From positions 1 to 55,450 of IMG/VR virus record IMGVR_UViG_3300017762_000006: a stretch of 55,450 bases of DNA; one strand, given 5' to 3'. The DNA comes from a virus. The notes under the pieces were generated by a model. It saw only the letters and a program-made list of their open reading frames with translations, was not told the origin of the DNA and ran no database searches. Shown in pieces: positions 13,958 through 20,119 of this stretch (positions are counted from its first letter, which is position 1; every line of letters begins with the position of its first letter). The position numbers were made by a program, and so were the translations under genes.

Positions 13958-14171
13958 ATTTGATGAGGACGAAACACTCATTACAATCTTAGACGATAAA
14001 GGAAAATACGATGACGTTTCGGTTTTTCTTTATGACGATGTAGTTTATATTCGCCAGTGGAATGAAAAGGATGACAGATTTCAAGTTATAGCTTTGACTG
14101 ATATGATGTATCTAAAATTAATGTCAGCATGGACTTCACCGGAAGGTGCATTTATTTTAGAAAAAAAATGA
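13944..14171 (+). CDS. Small acidic beta-rich protein, unknown function
   Basis: The 75-residue product consists of short strands separated by acidic turns (TVEFDEDETLITILDDKGKYDDVSVFLYDD), suggesting a small beta sheet or Sm-like barrel, with a net strong negative charge. No family was recognised. Its stop sequence is part of the GATAAGTTATTGA element that precedes the fifth early promoter. Confidence 0.6.
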   Translation: MYTVEFDEDETLITILDDKGKYDDVSVFLYDDVVYIRQWNEKDDRFQVIALTDMMYLKLMSAWTSPEGAFILEKK

Positions 14172-14202
14172 TAAGTTATTGATTTTAAACAAAACAAAAA
14201 GG

Positions 14203-14231
14203 TGTACAAACCGTTTTTAATAGTGTAGAAT
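14203..14231 (+). promoter_or_regulatory. Early-type promoter copy 5
   Basis: TGTACA is at 14203-14208 and TAGAAT at 14226-14231, with a 17-bp spacer ending AATAGTG. GATAAGTTATTGA at 14170-14182 repeats the 13-mer before copy 2. The expected start near 14238 gives a 19-nt leader with GGAGAA. Confidence 0.75.
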
Positions 14232-14256
14232 GGTTTTATTAATTATGGAGAATACT

Positions 14257-14514
14257 ATGAAAACTGCAACTACTCAATCTGATCGTCTTGCTCTCATCAA
14301 AGAAATCGCTGAGCGTAAGAAAAAAATGTCTAAGATCCGTAAACAGTCTGCATCAGTTATCTCTCGCGCCAAGCCTGTTTCTCGTAAGAAAAAAGATCTT
14401 GACATTCCTAAAGAGTCTAACATGTATCACTGGACTGATGCATCTAAATACGCCAAAGAATACTATGGCGAAACAATGTTTGAAACAACTCGTTACGACA
14501 ACGATTGGGATTGA
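14257..14514 (+). CDS. Small very basic protein, unknown function
   Basis: The 85-residue protein from MKTATTQSDRLAL is chosen over an upstream ATG at 14230, which lies within the -10 box. The first 55 residues are strongly basic (RKKKMSKIRKQ, SRKKKDLD) and likely bind nucleic acid or are disordered; the last 30 are acidic and aromatic (WTDASKYAKEYYGETMF). The stop codon forms part of the following hairpin terminator. Confidence 0.65.
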   Translation: MKTATTQSDRLALIKEIAERKKKMSKIRKQSASVISRAKPVSRKKKDLDIPKESNMYHWTDASKYAKEYYGETMFETTRYDNDWD

Positions 14515-14529
14515 GTCTTAGACTCTTTT
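14513..14529 (+). terminator. Hairpin with short U-run, probable terminator
   Basis: GAGTC (14513-14517), loop TTA, GACTC (14521-14525), then TTTT. The short stem and 4-T run make it weak alone, but it sits exactly at the stop codon of the preceding gene and before the structured non-coding segment. Confidence 0.55.
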
Positions 14530-14702
14530 CCTCATACGTCCGTGCAGAGGGCAGGCCACCTGAAAACACAATCTCGCGAGAATAATTCGCCTGTGAAATA
14601 TCAGTGTCGTGAAAACGTGGAGATATTAGTTTCAATCAAACTAGAGCGGCAACGTCAATAAGGCCGTGCGGAAGTGATTGGATATACTAGGGGCGTATGA
14701 GG
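14530..14702 (+). ncRNA. Candidate structured RNA closed by a 12-bp long-range stem
   Basis: These 173 bases have no credible ORF. CCTCATACGTCC (14530-14541) pairs over 12 positions (one G-T) with 14691-14702. Inside, five successive hairpins can form: CAGG/CCTG (14552-14562); GCGA/TCGC (14576-14590), enclosed by CACA/TGTG; ATATC/GATAT (14598-14626) with an inner CGT-GAAA-ACG tetraloop hairpin; TAGTTT/AAACTA (14627-14643); and CGGC/GCCG (14647-14666). The stem ends immediately before the AAAGGAG ribosome site of the next gene, so it may be a cis-regulatory leader rather than a free RNA. It matches no RNA family known to me. The fold was drawn by hand. Confidence 0.5.
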
Positions 14703-14715
14703 AAAGGAGTTTATT

Positions 14716-14922
14716 ATGAGAACTGTACACTATGTTGGTATGAGTGAGGCTCGTTATGAGGCAGCCCGCAGGGTCTTCGGTGGTCCTGCCTACTATCACA
14801 AACATATGGACGCTAGAGTCTATAGCGAAGTTGGTGATAGTGATGTTGTTATAGTAGGTGATCCTAGAATGCACAAGTATGTATGGGATGCATCTGCAGT
14901 TGATAGGAGGTACACAGATTGA
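14716..14922 (+). CDS. Small protein downstream of the structured RNA, unknown
   Basis: The 68-residue protein has AAAGGAG directly after the closing stem of the candidate RNA. It begins MRTVHYVGMSEARYEAARRVFG and has a strand-like DVVIVGDPRM near residue 44; it resembles no family known to me. If the upstream structure is regulatory, this gene and the SWIM-type gene coupled to it would be the regulated ones. It contains TAGGAGG at its 3' end, serving the next start. Confidence 0.65.
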   Translation: MRTVHYVGMSEARYEAARRVFGGPAYYHKHMDARVYSEVGDSDVVIVGDPRMHKYVWDASAVDRRYTD

Positions 14923-15125
14923 TTTTTAGTACTAGTCTCATTGATACTCAGGACCATTGGATGGTCGGTACTGAATGGATTTATGCCAAAGGTACTGTCA
15001 CCATGCATCCTGAGGGTTTCAGTTGTTCTTGTAAAAAAGCGCCACGTAAACCATGTAACCATATTCGTAATGTTAAGTTACGTATCTATGGCACATTCGA
15101 TCAACATTATAAGGAGGCAGCTTAA
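14919..15125 (+). CDS. Small SWIM-type zinc-binding protein (TTG start)
   Basis: Translation probably starts at TTG 14919, with TAGGAGG at 14904-14910 at ideal spacing, overlapping the previous TGA. The 68-residue protein contains CSCKKAPRKPCNH, i.e. Cys36-x-Cys38-x7-Cys46-x-His48. This matches the SWIM zinc-finger signature CxCxnCxH found in SWI2/SNF2, MuDR and RAD51-associated proteins. The preceding strand EWIYAKGTVTMHPEGFSC fits the beta-beta part of the fold. It likely binds DNA or protein. It ends in AAGGAGGCAGCTTAATG. Confidence 0.7.
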   Translation: MIFSTSLIDTQDHWMVGTEWIYAKGTVTMHPEGFSCSCKKAPRKPCNHIRNVKLRIYGTFDQHYKEAA

Positions 15126-15466
15126 TGTCTATGCATATGATTAGAGGAGTTCAAGTCCATGGTGTAGGGAAACGCCGTAAGGCGAAACGAAAATCGAATA
15201 AATTATTAAAGGCGGAAGCCGAACATCAAAAGTTTCTAGATAAACTTGTTTCAGGTAAGTCAAGTTATAGGCCTGACTTACCTGACTATAATTGTGGTCC
15301 TCGTATGACGAGTGATCGTATAGCAGGCAATGGTCTTGCAAAAGAACGTAGTCGCTATACAGGTGATGAAATCGCTGGTATTGTAGTTACACATAAATCA
15401 AATCTAATGCCAGTTCGTAAAGATAACAAACAAGCAGCGATAGATGCTGCATCGATGAGGAGATAA
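15125..15466 (+). CDS. Basic conserved-looking protein, unknown function
   Basis: The 113-residue protein starts with a very basic stretch (KRRKAKRKSNKLLKAEAEHQKFLDKL). A middle segment carries YNCGPRMTSDRIAGNGLAKERSRYTG, and the end is hydrophobic to basic. It is coupled to the SWIM gene by TAATG. Proteins with this layout occur in several tailed phages without known function; that is from memory. DNA binding is plausible from charge alone. Confidence 0.6.
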   Translation: MSMHMIRGVQVHGVGKRRKAKRKSNKLLKAEAEHQKFLDKLVSGKSSYRPDLPDYNCGPRMTSDRIAGNGLAKERSRYTGDEIAGIVVTHKSNLMPVRKDNKQAAIDAASMRR

Positions 15467-15467
15467 T

Positions 15468-15662
15468 ATGTCAGACTATCAGGTTGCACATCTCGATCGA
15501 CGTGTGCAATATCTAGAAGGTAAAATTCAAGATTGGGAAAAGGTCATTGACATACTAATGGCTGATCCTACTTTTATGCACACACTTGGCGTAAAAGAAT
15601 TAAAAAAGAACCAGAACCCGAATATCGATTTAACTTACAAAGTAAAGGATCCCTATAAATGA
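15468..15662 (+). CDS. Small coiled-coil protein, unknown function
   Basis: The 64-residue product has a helical N-terminal half with heptad-like leucines and valines (VAHLDRRVQYLEGKIQDWEKVIDIL), followed by a polar tail. It has GAGGAGA before its ATG and overlaps the next gene by 4 bases (ATGA). No family was recognised. Confidence 0.6.
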   Translation: MSDYQVAHLDRRVQYLEGKIQDWEKVIDILMADPTFMHTLGVKELKKNQNPNIDLTYKVKDPYK

Positions 15663-15919
15663 TTGACTCAAGCTCTCGCGAATATATGATTAATGAATTG
15701 CAGAAACGTGTCTGCCGTGTCATTTTTAAAAAAGTAAATGGTGAAGAGCGTGATATGATGTGCACGCTAATTGAAGATGTTCTGCCTGACGCTAAGAAGA
15801 ATGAACCTATTACGCAAAAAAAGGTTCGTGATATTAATGAAGAAACAATCGTAGCATTTGATACATTAAAGGGCGGTTTTCGTTCTTTTCGCGTTGCAAA
15901 TGTCATCTCTTTCACATAG
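15659..15919 (+). CDS. WYL_2 / Sm-like SH3-fold protein (DUF2693 type)
   Basis: The 86-residue protein has an N-terminal helix (MINELQKRVCRVIFKKVNG) and a series of strands ending ETIVAFDTLKGGFRSFRVANVISF. This resembles the DUF2693 / WYL_2 family of small phage proteins predicted to have an Sm-like SH3 barrel, typical of T4-like phages. The end pattern (W/F-R-S-F-R-x-x-x-I) is characteristic as I remember it. The role is unknown, possibly nucleic-acid binding. An exact late promoter box follows its stop by one base. Confidence 0.65.
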   Translation: MIDSSSREYMINELQKRVCRVIFKKVNGEERDMMCTLIEDVLPDAKKNEPITQKKVRDINEETIVAFDTLKGGFRSFRVANVISFT

Positions 15920-15927
15920 TATAAATA
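15920..15927 (+). promoter_or_regulatory. T4-type late promoter
   Basis: Exact TATAAATA, 25 bases (box end to ATG) upstream of the membrane-protein gene at 15952. It lies in an otherwise early-type region, so that gene may be expressed late. Confidence 0.75.
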
Positions 15928-15951
15928 GTCATTCATAATTAAGGAAACCAT

Positions 15952-16158
15952 ATGTTTACTACACTTTCTATTATTCAGTGGCTTCTTCTTGGTGGTGTAG
16001 CTATAGTCGGTTTTTTATTTGGTCGCGACATGTCACGCCATGAGACAGAAGAAGTTATTGAAGCCACAATTGTGGCGCTAATCAAAAAGCGATTTGTAAG
16101 AGCTAAATTAGTTGATGGTGAATATGAACTATATGAGTATGACGAAAAAAAATTATAA
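15952..16158 (+). CDS. Small single-pass membrane protein
   Basis: The 68-residue protein has one strong hydrophobic segment at residues 5-24 (LSIIQWLLLGGVAIVGFLFG), then a charged cytoplasmic helix (RHETEEVIEATIVALIKKR) and an acidic tail. A late promoter and AAGGAAA ribosome site precede it. It might be a lysis accessory (spanin- or holin-like), but there is no direct evidence. Confidence 0.65.
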   Translation: MFTTLSIIQWLLLGGVAIVGFLFGRDMSRHETEEVIEATIVALIKKRFVRAKLVDGEYELYEYDEKKL

Positions 16159-16186
16159 CTGATTGATTTCTAATAAAAAGTTTTTA

Positions 16187-16215
16187 TGTACATTACAGCA
16201 AAACTGTGATAGAAT
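16187..16215 (+). promoter_or_regulatory. Early-type promoter copy 6
   Basis: TGTACA is at 16187-16192 and TAGAAT at 16210-16215, with a 17-bp spacer ending GTGA. It is preceded by GATTGATTTCTAATAAAAAG, similar to the upstream element of copies 4 and 5. The expected start near 16222 gives a 21-nt leader. Confidence 0.75.
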
Positions 16216-16242
16216 AGTATTATATTATGAATGGAGATCATC

Positions 16243-16824
16243 ATGGCTCGTAAGTCTAAACTCAATCAGATTCGTGAAGAATTGGCAAAAACATCTACTG
16301 TAAAGCCTGTTAAAAAACCACGTAAAAAACGAGTATTAACGCCCGAACAAAAGGCTGTATTAGTTGAACGTATGGCAAAGGCAAGAGAAGCTAGAGGACC
16401 GGCTAAGCATATGTCAATTGACGAGTCGATTCGTAACTTGCCTGACGATCATTTGCTTTCCCCAAAGAAAGTAAAAGAATGGCTTAAGCAGCAGAAAGAA
16501 ATGCTGAAAGCCTTAAAACATCAGAAAGATAGTAAAGATTCTGCAATGCGTAAACAGTATTATGATACTGAAACATACGTATTTAATCTGCAGCGCTATC
16601 TGACTGATGGTGTCTATCGTGATTTTCGGTATGGTGCCGAGAAGCAAAGTAAAATTAAACATAGCTGTACAGTAATGGCATACTATCCTGATGGTACAGT
16701 TAAAAGAACTCCAGGAGTATTTTATGCTGATATCGGCGGAGAGTATACAAACGAAATGGCAGCTGAAGACTATGCAAGACAAAGAAAAATTTCTAACAAA
16801 AAGCGAGTTCGCAAAGTTAATTGA
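16243..16824 (+). CDS. Basic protein, unknown function
   Basis: The ATG at 16243 (MARKSKLNQIREEL) follows GGAGATCATC; the in-frame ATG at 16231 is inside the ribosome site. The 193-residue product has a highly basic N-terminal third (KPVKKPRKKRVLTPEQK), a helical middle, and a C-terminal region with VMAYYPDGTVKRTPGVFYADIGG, apparently beta strands. No family was recognised. It overlaps the gp33 gene by 53 bases in another frame. It sits between an early promoter and the replication/transcription genes gp33 and gp32. Confidence 0.65.
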   Translation: MARKSKLNQIREELAKTSTVKPVKKPRKKRVLTPEQKAVLVERMAKAREARGPAKHMSIDESIRNLPDDHLLSPKKVKEWLKQQKEMLKALKHQKDSKDSAMRKQYYDTETYVFNLQRYLTDGVYRDFRYGAEKQSKIKHSCTVMAYYPDGTVKRTPGVFYADIGGEYTNEMAAEDYARQRKISNKKRVRKVN

Positions 16825-17005
16825 AAAGACTGTTAAGTCGCATAGATCATCTTATATGGACGCAATCATCTGGTTGTGTGAAGATAATAACGTTGAATTG
16901 GAAGATGTAAAAAAGTTTATATCACCGATCATCAAAACGAAGTTAGAGGCAGAAGCAATGAATTTAAATTTTCTGCCTCGACAAAACAGTTTACCTTTTG
17001 AGTAA
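16772..17005 (+). CDS. 33: Late-transcription coactivator gp33
   Basis: The start at 16772 is preferred over one at 16691, which would overlap the upstream gene far more. The 77-residue protein has FLTKSEFAKLIEKTV, SYMDAIIWLCEDNNVELEDVKK, FISPIIKTKLEAEA and MNLNFLPRQNSLPF. These match the T4-like gp33 family layout (Trans_coact), in which the C-terminal hydrophobic LP-x-x-x-x-L segment contacts the sliding clamp. gp33 links RNA polymerase to the clamp and, with gp55, activates TATAAATA promoters, which are abundant here. It overlaps the preceding gene. Confidence 0.8.
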   Translation: MQDKEKFLTKSEFAKLIEKTVKSHRSSYMDAIIWLCEDNNVELEDVKKFISPIIKTKLEAEAMNLNFLPRQNSLPFE

Positions 17006-17068
17006 ACTGATATATAATGTTCATACTATAAACATTAAAACATATTGTAACATACAAGGAAAATATAT

Positions 17069-17992
17069 ATGAGTTTTGCAGCACTAAAACGTAATCGTAC
17101 TGATCTTAATAGCTTGATTAATCAGGCTCAAGAAAACACAGGTCAACAATCTCAACGTCAATCAGAAGATCCACGCTTCTGGACACCAACACGAGATAAG
17201 GCTGGCAATGGTTACGCTGTAATCCGTTTCCTACCAGGAGACGCAGAAGCCCCAACACCATGGGTTCGGTACTGGGATCACTTCTTCAAAGGCCCAACAG
17301 GTCAATGGTATGTAGAGAAGTCTCTTACATCTATTGGTCAACCAGATCCATTAGCTGAAAGTAACAGTAAGCTGTGGAATGAAGATGGCTCTGACGAAGC
17401 CAAACGTACTGTACGTGAGCGCAAACGTAACTTACGATATATTGCAAACGTACTAGTTATTTCAGATCCTGCAAATCCAGAGAACGAAGGTCAAGTTAAA
17501 CTTTATCGCTTCGGCAAGAAAATCTTTGACAAGATTATGGATAGCATGCAGCCTCAGTTTCCTGATGAAGCTCCGGTTAATCCATTTGATATGTGGGAAG
17601 GTGCAGACTTTACGCTTAAGATTCGTAAGGTCGAAGGTTATCCAAACTATGATGCTTCTTCGTTTAAGTCAGCTTCGGAATTACTTGCCGGAGACGATGA
17701 GAAAAAAGAAGTCATTTATGAAAAACAACATGAAATGACTGAATGGACTGATCCAAAAAGCTATAAGACATATGACGAACTTAAGTCACGTCTTGCTCTA
17801 GTCCTTGGAGAGTCTGTACCACGAACTGTCCGCGAGCAGGTATCATTAGATACTACAGAGTCTTATAGTTCTCCGGTAACAGCCGCTCCTGAGCCTGCAA
17901 TGCCATCAGCACCTGCAGCTACGGCAGAAAGTTCATCTATGGATGATGATGACACCATGTCGTATTTTGCTAAACTAGCAGCAGAAGACTAA
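17069..17992 (+). CDS. 32: Single-stranded DNA-binding protein gp32
   Basis: The 307-residue protein matches T4 gp32 along its core: MSFAALKRNRTDLNSL at the N-terminus (the cooperative LAST-like basic region), FWTPTRDKAGNGYAVIRFLPG, NILV-like strands and DPANPENEGQVKLYRFGKKIFDKI. It ends in a C-terminal acidic tail (MDDDDTMSYFAKLAAED). The zinc ligands of T4 gp32 (His and three Cys) are absent: the corresponding region reads WYVEKSLTSIGQPDPLAE. It organises ssDNA during replication and recombination. It is preceded by AAGGAAA. Confidence 0.93.
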   Translation: MSFAALKRNRTDLNSLINQAQENTGQQSQRQSEDPRFWTPTRDKAGNGYAVIRFLPGDAEAPTPWVRYWDHFFKGPTGQWYVEKSLTSIGQPDPLAESNSKLWNEDGSDEAKRTVRERKRNLRYIANVLVISDPANPENEGQVKLYRFGKKIFDKIMDSMQPQFPDEAPVNPFDMWEGADFTLKIRKVEGYPNYDASSFKSASELLAGDDEKKEVIYEKQHEMTEWTDPKSYKTYDELKSRLALVLGESVPRTVREQVSLDTTESYSSPVTAAPEPAMPSAPAATAESSSMDDDDTMSYFAKLAAED

Positions 17993-17999
17993 TATATTG

Positions 18000-18019
18000 G
18001 GGGCGGCTAGCGTCGCCCC
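18000..18019. terminator. Hairpin between convergent gp32 and tape-measure genes
   Basis: GGGGCGGC (18000-18007) pairs with GTCGCCCC (18012-18019) over 8 positions with a TAGC loop. It is located between convergent genes and touches the minus-strand stop. No strong U-run follows on either strand, so termination efficiency is uncertain, but its placement suggests a bidirectional terminator. Confidence 0.6.
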
Positions 18020-19932
18020 TAATCCATCATCCACTTATTATGAGCACCGGCAAAACCTCTGATCATTTGCTTAGTCGTTGCAACAGCATCAACTGCAGAC
18101 TTAGGAGCAGGTTTTGGCATACTAGTTCCAGCATTATTGTTATTTGTAATAATGTCACCTTCATTTACAACAATTGGCGCAGACTTACCGGCTGCAGCTA
18201 GAGCACCAAATGAGTCAAGTATATCAAAATTAGTTTCTCTACTGTCCGTTGCCGGCATAAGATTTGGTGAACTATCTTGGCTATTTTTATACGCTCTTAA
18301 TCCCATATTATTTAAGATGCCTGAGAATAAATTAAGAACAGACTTTTCAGCGGCTTCTGGATTATTTTTGTAATAATTTTCTAGGGCTTGTTCATTAGAT
18401 ATCTTTTTATATTCAGCTGCAAACATAGCCGCAGCATCTGATAGCGTTAACGCAGCTCCAAACGGACTATCCATAGGAGATACTATGCCAGCTAACCGTT
18501 CTGCATTTGCTTCAGTACTAGCTCTTCTTAATAAATCCCTTAAAAAGACTTCTTGAGTGGTTCCTACTCTGGCTTCAGCATCTCCAAATCTAGATCTGCC
18601 AATTCTTCTTCCTGCCTGTTGTATACGATGAGTTCTTTCACCTTCTAATATAATATTTTTAGCAGCTAAATCATTAGCTGCCTCCGCGGCATCAGTAAAG
18701 GCTCCTCCTATAGATGAAGCCGAAACAGCAATTTGAGTTGCTGCAGCTGTAGCATCTGCTCCTGATTCAATAAGCTGATTAGTTAATCTACGAAATTGAT
18801 CTAATCCTTCATCATAACCAACATCGCTTCTACCCAATACATCTGCTTCTAGTTCAGTCGCGGCGGCCATCGCAGAAGTATCTCCTGCAGCCTTCGCGCC
18901 TTCAAATGCTGTTCTAGATTTATCAGCAAAATACGATGCTTCATCTGCTGCTAGTTGGCCTTGAAATATTCCAGACATGAAAGAGCGTTGACTTGCAATC
19001 ATGGACTTTGCTACTTCGCCTGCAGCTTCATCTTTACCTTCTTGAATAAGCCTGTCGACATCTAATTGCAACTTATCTAATTCTTCAAGTTGCTTTTGCT
19101 TCATTCTATCGCCTTTGCCTTTCATCCAAGCGGCGATAGCTGACACTGACTCGTAAGCTATATAAGCTCCGGCGGCCACAAGAGCACCAACTGGCCCTCC
19201 GACCATAAACCCTACCCCTGTAGCCGCCATCGCATTAGATACGGTGTCAGCAAAATCTTTTGACCCGGTTAAAGTTTTAGCAAAGTCTCCTACAGAATCT
19301 GCTACAGCTATAGCTATGCCTCCGATTCCTAATCTACTTAAAAATGTTTTTCTTAATCCTGGGCCATTACTGTTAGGACCTCTTCCCCCTCCTGACAGTA
19401 AACTACTAACAGCTGTACTAATTAACTTAGGGCCGAAAATAAGAGCCAGACCTCCAGCAAATCCTGATACAATTTTAGATGCATCTATTTGCTTGCCAAA
19501 CATTGACCAAGTTGCATCATCACCAGTGATCTTATCAATAATGGGATCAACCCATTTATCTAGATATTTAACTCCGAGTAGAGCACCTAAAGCAGGCATA
19601 AACAATCTTCCTGCGCCCATTCCTAGTAAAGCTCCTATACCTAGACCACCGGCTGTGCCACCGAGTATATTTTTAAACCCGTCTAATAAGCCTCCTAATC
19701 CAGCTCCTGCAACAAACCCTCCGCTAAACGATTTTGGAGTTGGCTTATCCCTATCTTTAATCCTACTTTTGCGAGCTTCTCTTTTTTCTTCTTCTTCATC
19801 GCCGGCTTTTCTTTGGTTATCCAAAGATTCTTGAATCTGGCCTTTAAGCATAGCAGAAATGTTCTCATTTACACTAGTGAGAACACCGTTTTGCTCTTTT
19901 AATTGTTCTACTACTGCTTTTAAATTTGCCAT
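18019..19932 (-). CDS. Probable tail tape-measure / gp29-like protein
   Basis: The 637-residue protein starts with a coiled-coil-like N-terminus (MANLKAVVEQLKEQNGVLTSVNENI) and a charged linker. Several glycine/alanine-rich hydrophobic segments follow at about residues 70-130, 150-180 and 200-270 (AGLGGLLDGFKN, GIGALLGMGAG, GGLALIFGPKL). The rest is long and helical. This alternation of helices and membrane-like segments is typical of tape-measure proteins. Its place after gp26 and the gp51-like frame, as the last gene of the minus-strand block, agrees with a gp29 counterpart. Assignment is from architecture and synteny, not motif identity. Confidence 0.6.
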   Translation of the reverse strand: MANLKAVVEQLKEQNGVLTSVNENISAMLKGQIQESLDNQRKAGDEEEEKREARKSRIKDRDKPTPKSFSGGFVAGAGLGGLLDGFKNILGGTAGGLGIGALLGMGAGRLFMPALGALLGVKYLDKWVDPIIDKITGDDATWSMFGKQIDASKIVSGFAGGLALIFGPKLISTAVSSLLSGGGRGPNSNGPGLRKTFLSRLGIGGIAIAVADSVGDFAKTLTGSKDFADTVSNAMAATGVGFMVGGPVGALVAAGAYIAYESVSAIAAWMKGKGDRMKQKQLEELDKLQLDVDRLIQEGKDEAAGEVAKSMIASQRSFMSGIFQGQLAADEASYFADKSRTAFEGAKAAGDTSAMAAATELEADVLGRSDVGYDEGLDQFRRLTNQLIESGADATAAATQIAVSASSIGGAFTDAAEAANDLAAKNIILEGERTHRIQQAGRRIGRSRFGDAEARVGTTQEVFLRDLLRRASTEANAERLAGIVSPMDSPFGAALTLSDAAAMFAAEYKKISNEQALENYYKNNPEAAEKSVLNLFSGILNNMGLRAYKNSQDSSPNLMPATDSRETNFDILDSFGALAAAGKSAPIVVNEGDIITNNNNAGTSMPKPAPKSAVDAVATTKQMIRGFAGAHNKWMMD

Positions 19933-19934
19933 AG

Positions 19935-20111
19935 TTACCTCTGCATATTTTGTCTTTGGTTTTCTTCATTCATTTTTTTAATATCATCAATAAGCATACT
20001 AACATAAATCTCCCTCTCCCACGGTATCATTTGGTCTACGTCAGTTAATGAATACTTATGATTTTGTATTAACTGATAGTTTACCCTGAAATAGTTTATT
20101 AAACTATCATG
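19935..20111 (-). pseudogene. 51: gp51-like baseplate hub assembly frame without start codon
   Basis: On the minus strand, an open frame ends at TAA (19937-19935). It encodes about 58 residues from codon 20111, including SLINYFRVNYQLIQN, HKYSLTDVDQMIPWEREIYVSML and KKMNEENQRQ. The W-E-R-E-I-Y-V-S block is what I associate with gp51, and the slot after gp26 matches T4 order. The frame is open back to 20156, yet no ATG, GTG or TTG lies before Met43 of that frame. An ATG at 20110 is one base out of frame and reads only three codons. A sequence error, an unusual start or a frameshift are all possible. Confidence 0.55.
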
Positions 20112-20119
20112 AGAGAGGC

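Noticed and set aside
15141-15341. 66-codon minus-strand frame
   Set aside because: Antisense to a coupled plus-strand gene with a TAATG junction; no ribosome site.
17006-17068. Host-type promoter before gp32 (TATAAT at 17013)
   Set aside because: A TATAAT-like hexamer exists, but no -35 match at 16-18 bp was found and the early motif is absent, so I did not list a promoter.
19244-19834. 196-codon plus-strand frame opposite the tape-measure gene
   Set aside because: Its Pro/Leu/Ser-rich product is the typical complement of a Gly/Ala-rich coding region; no start signals.
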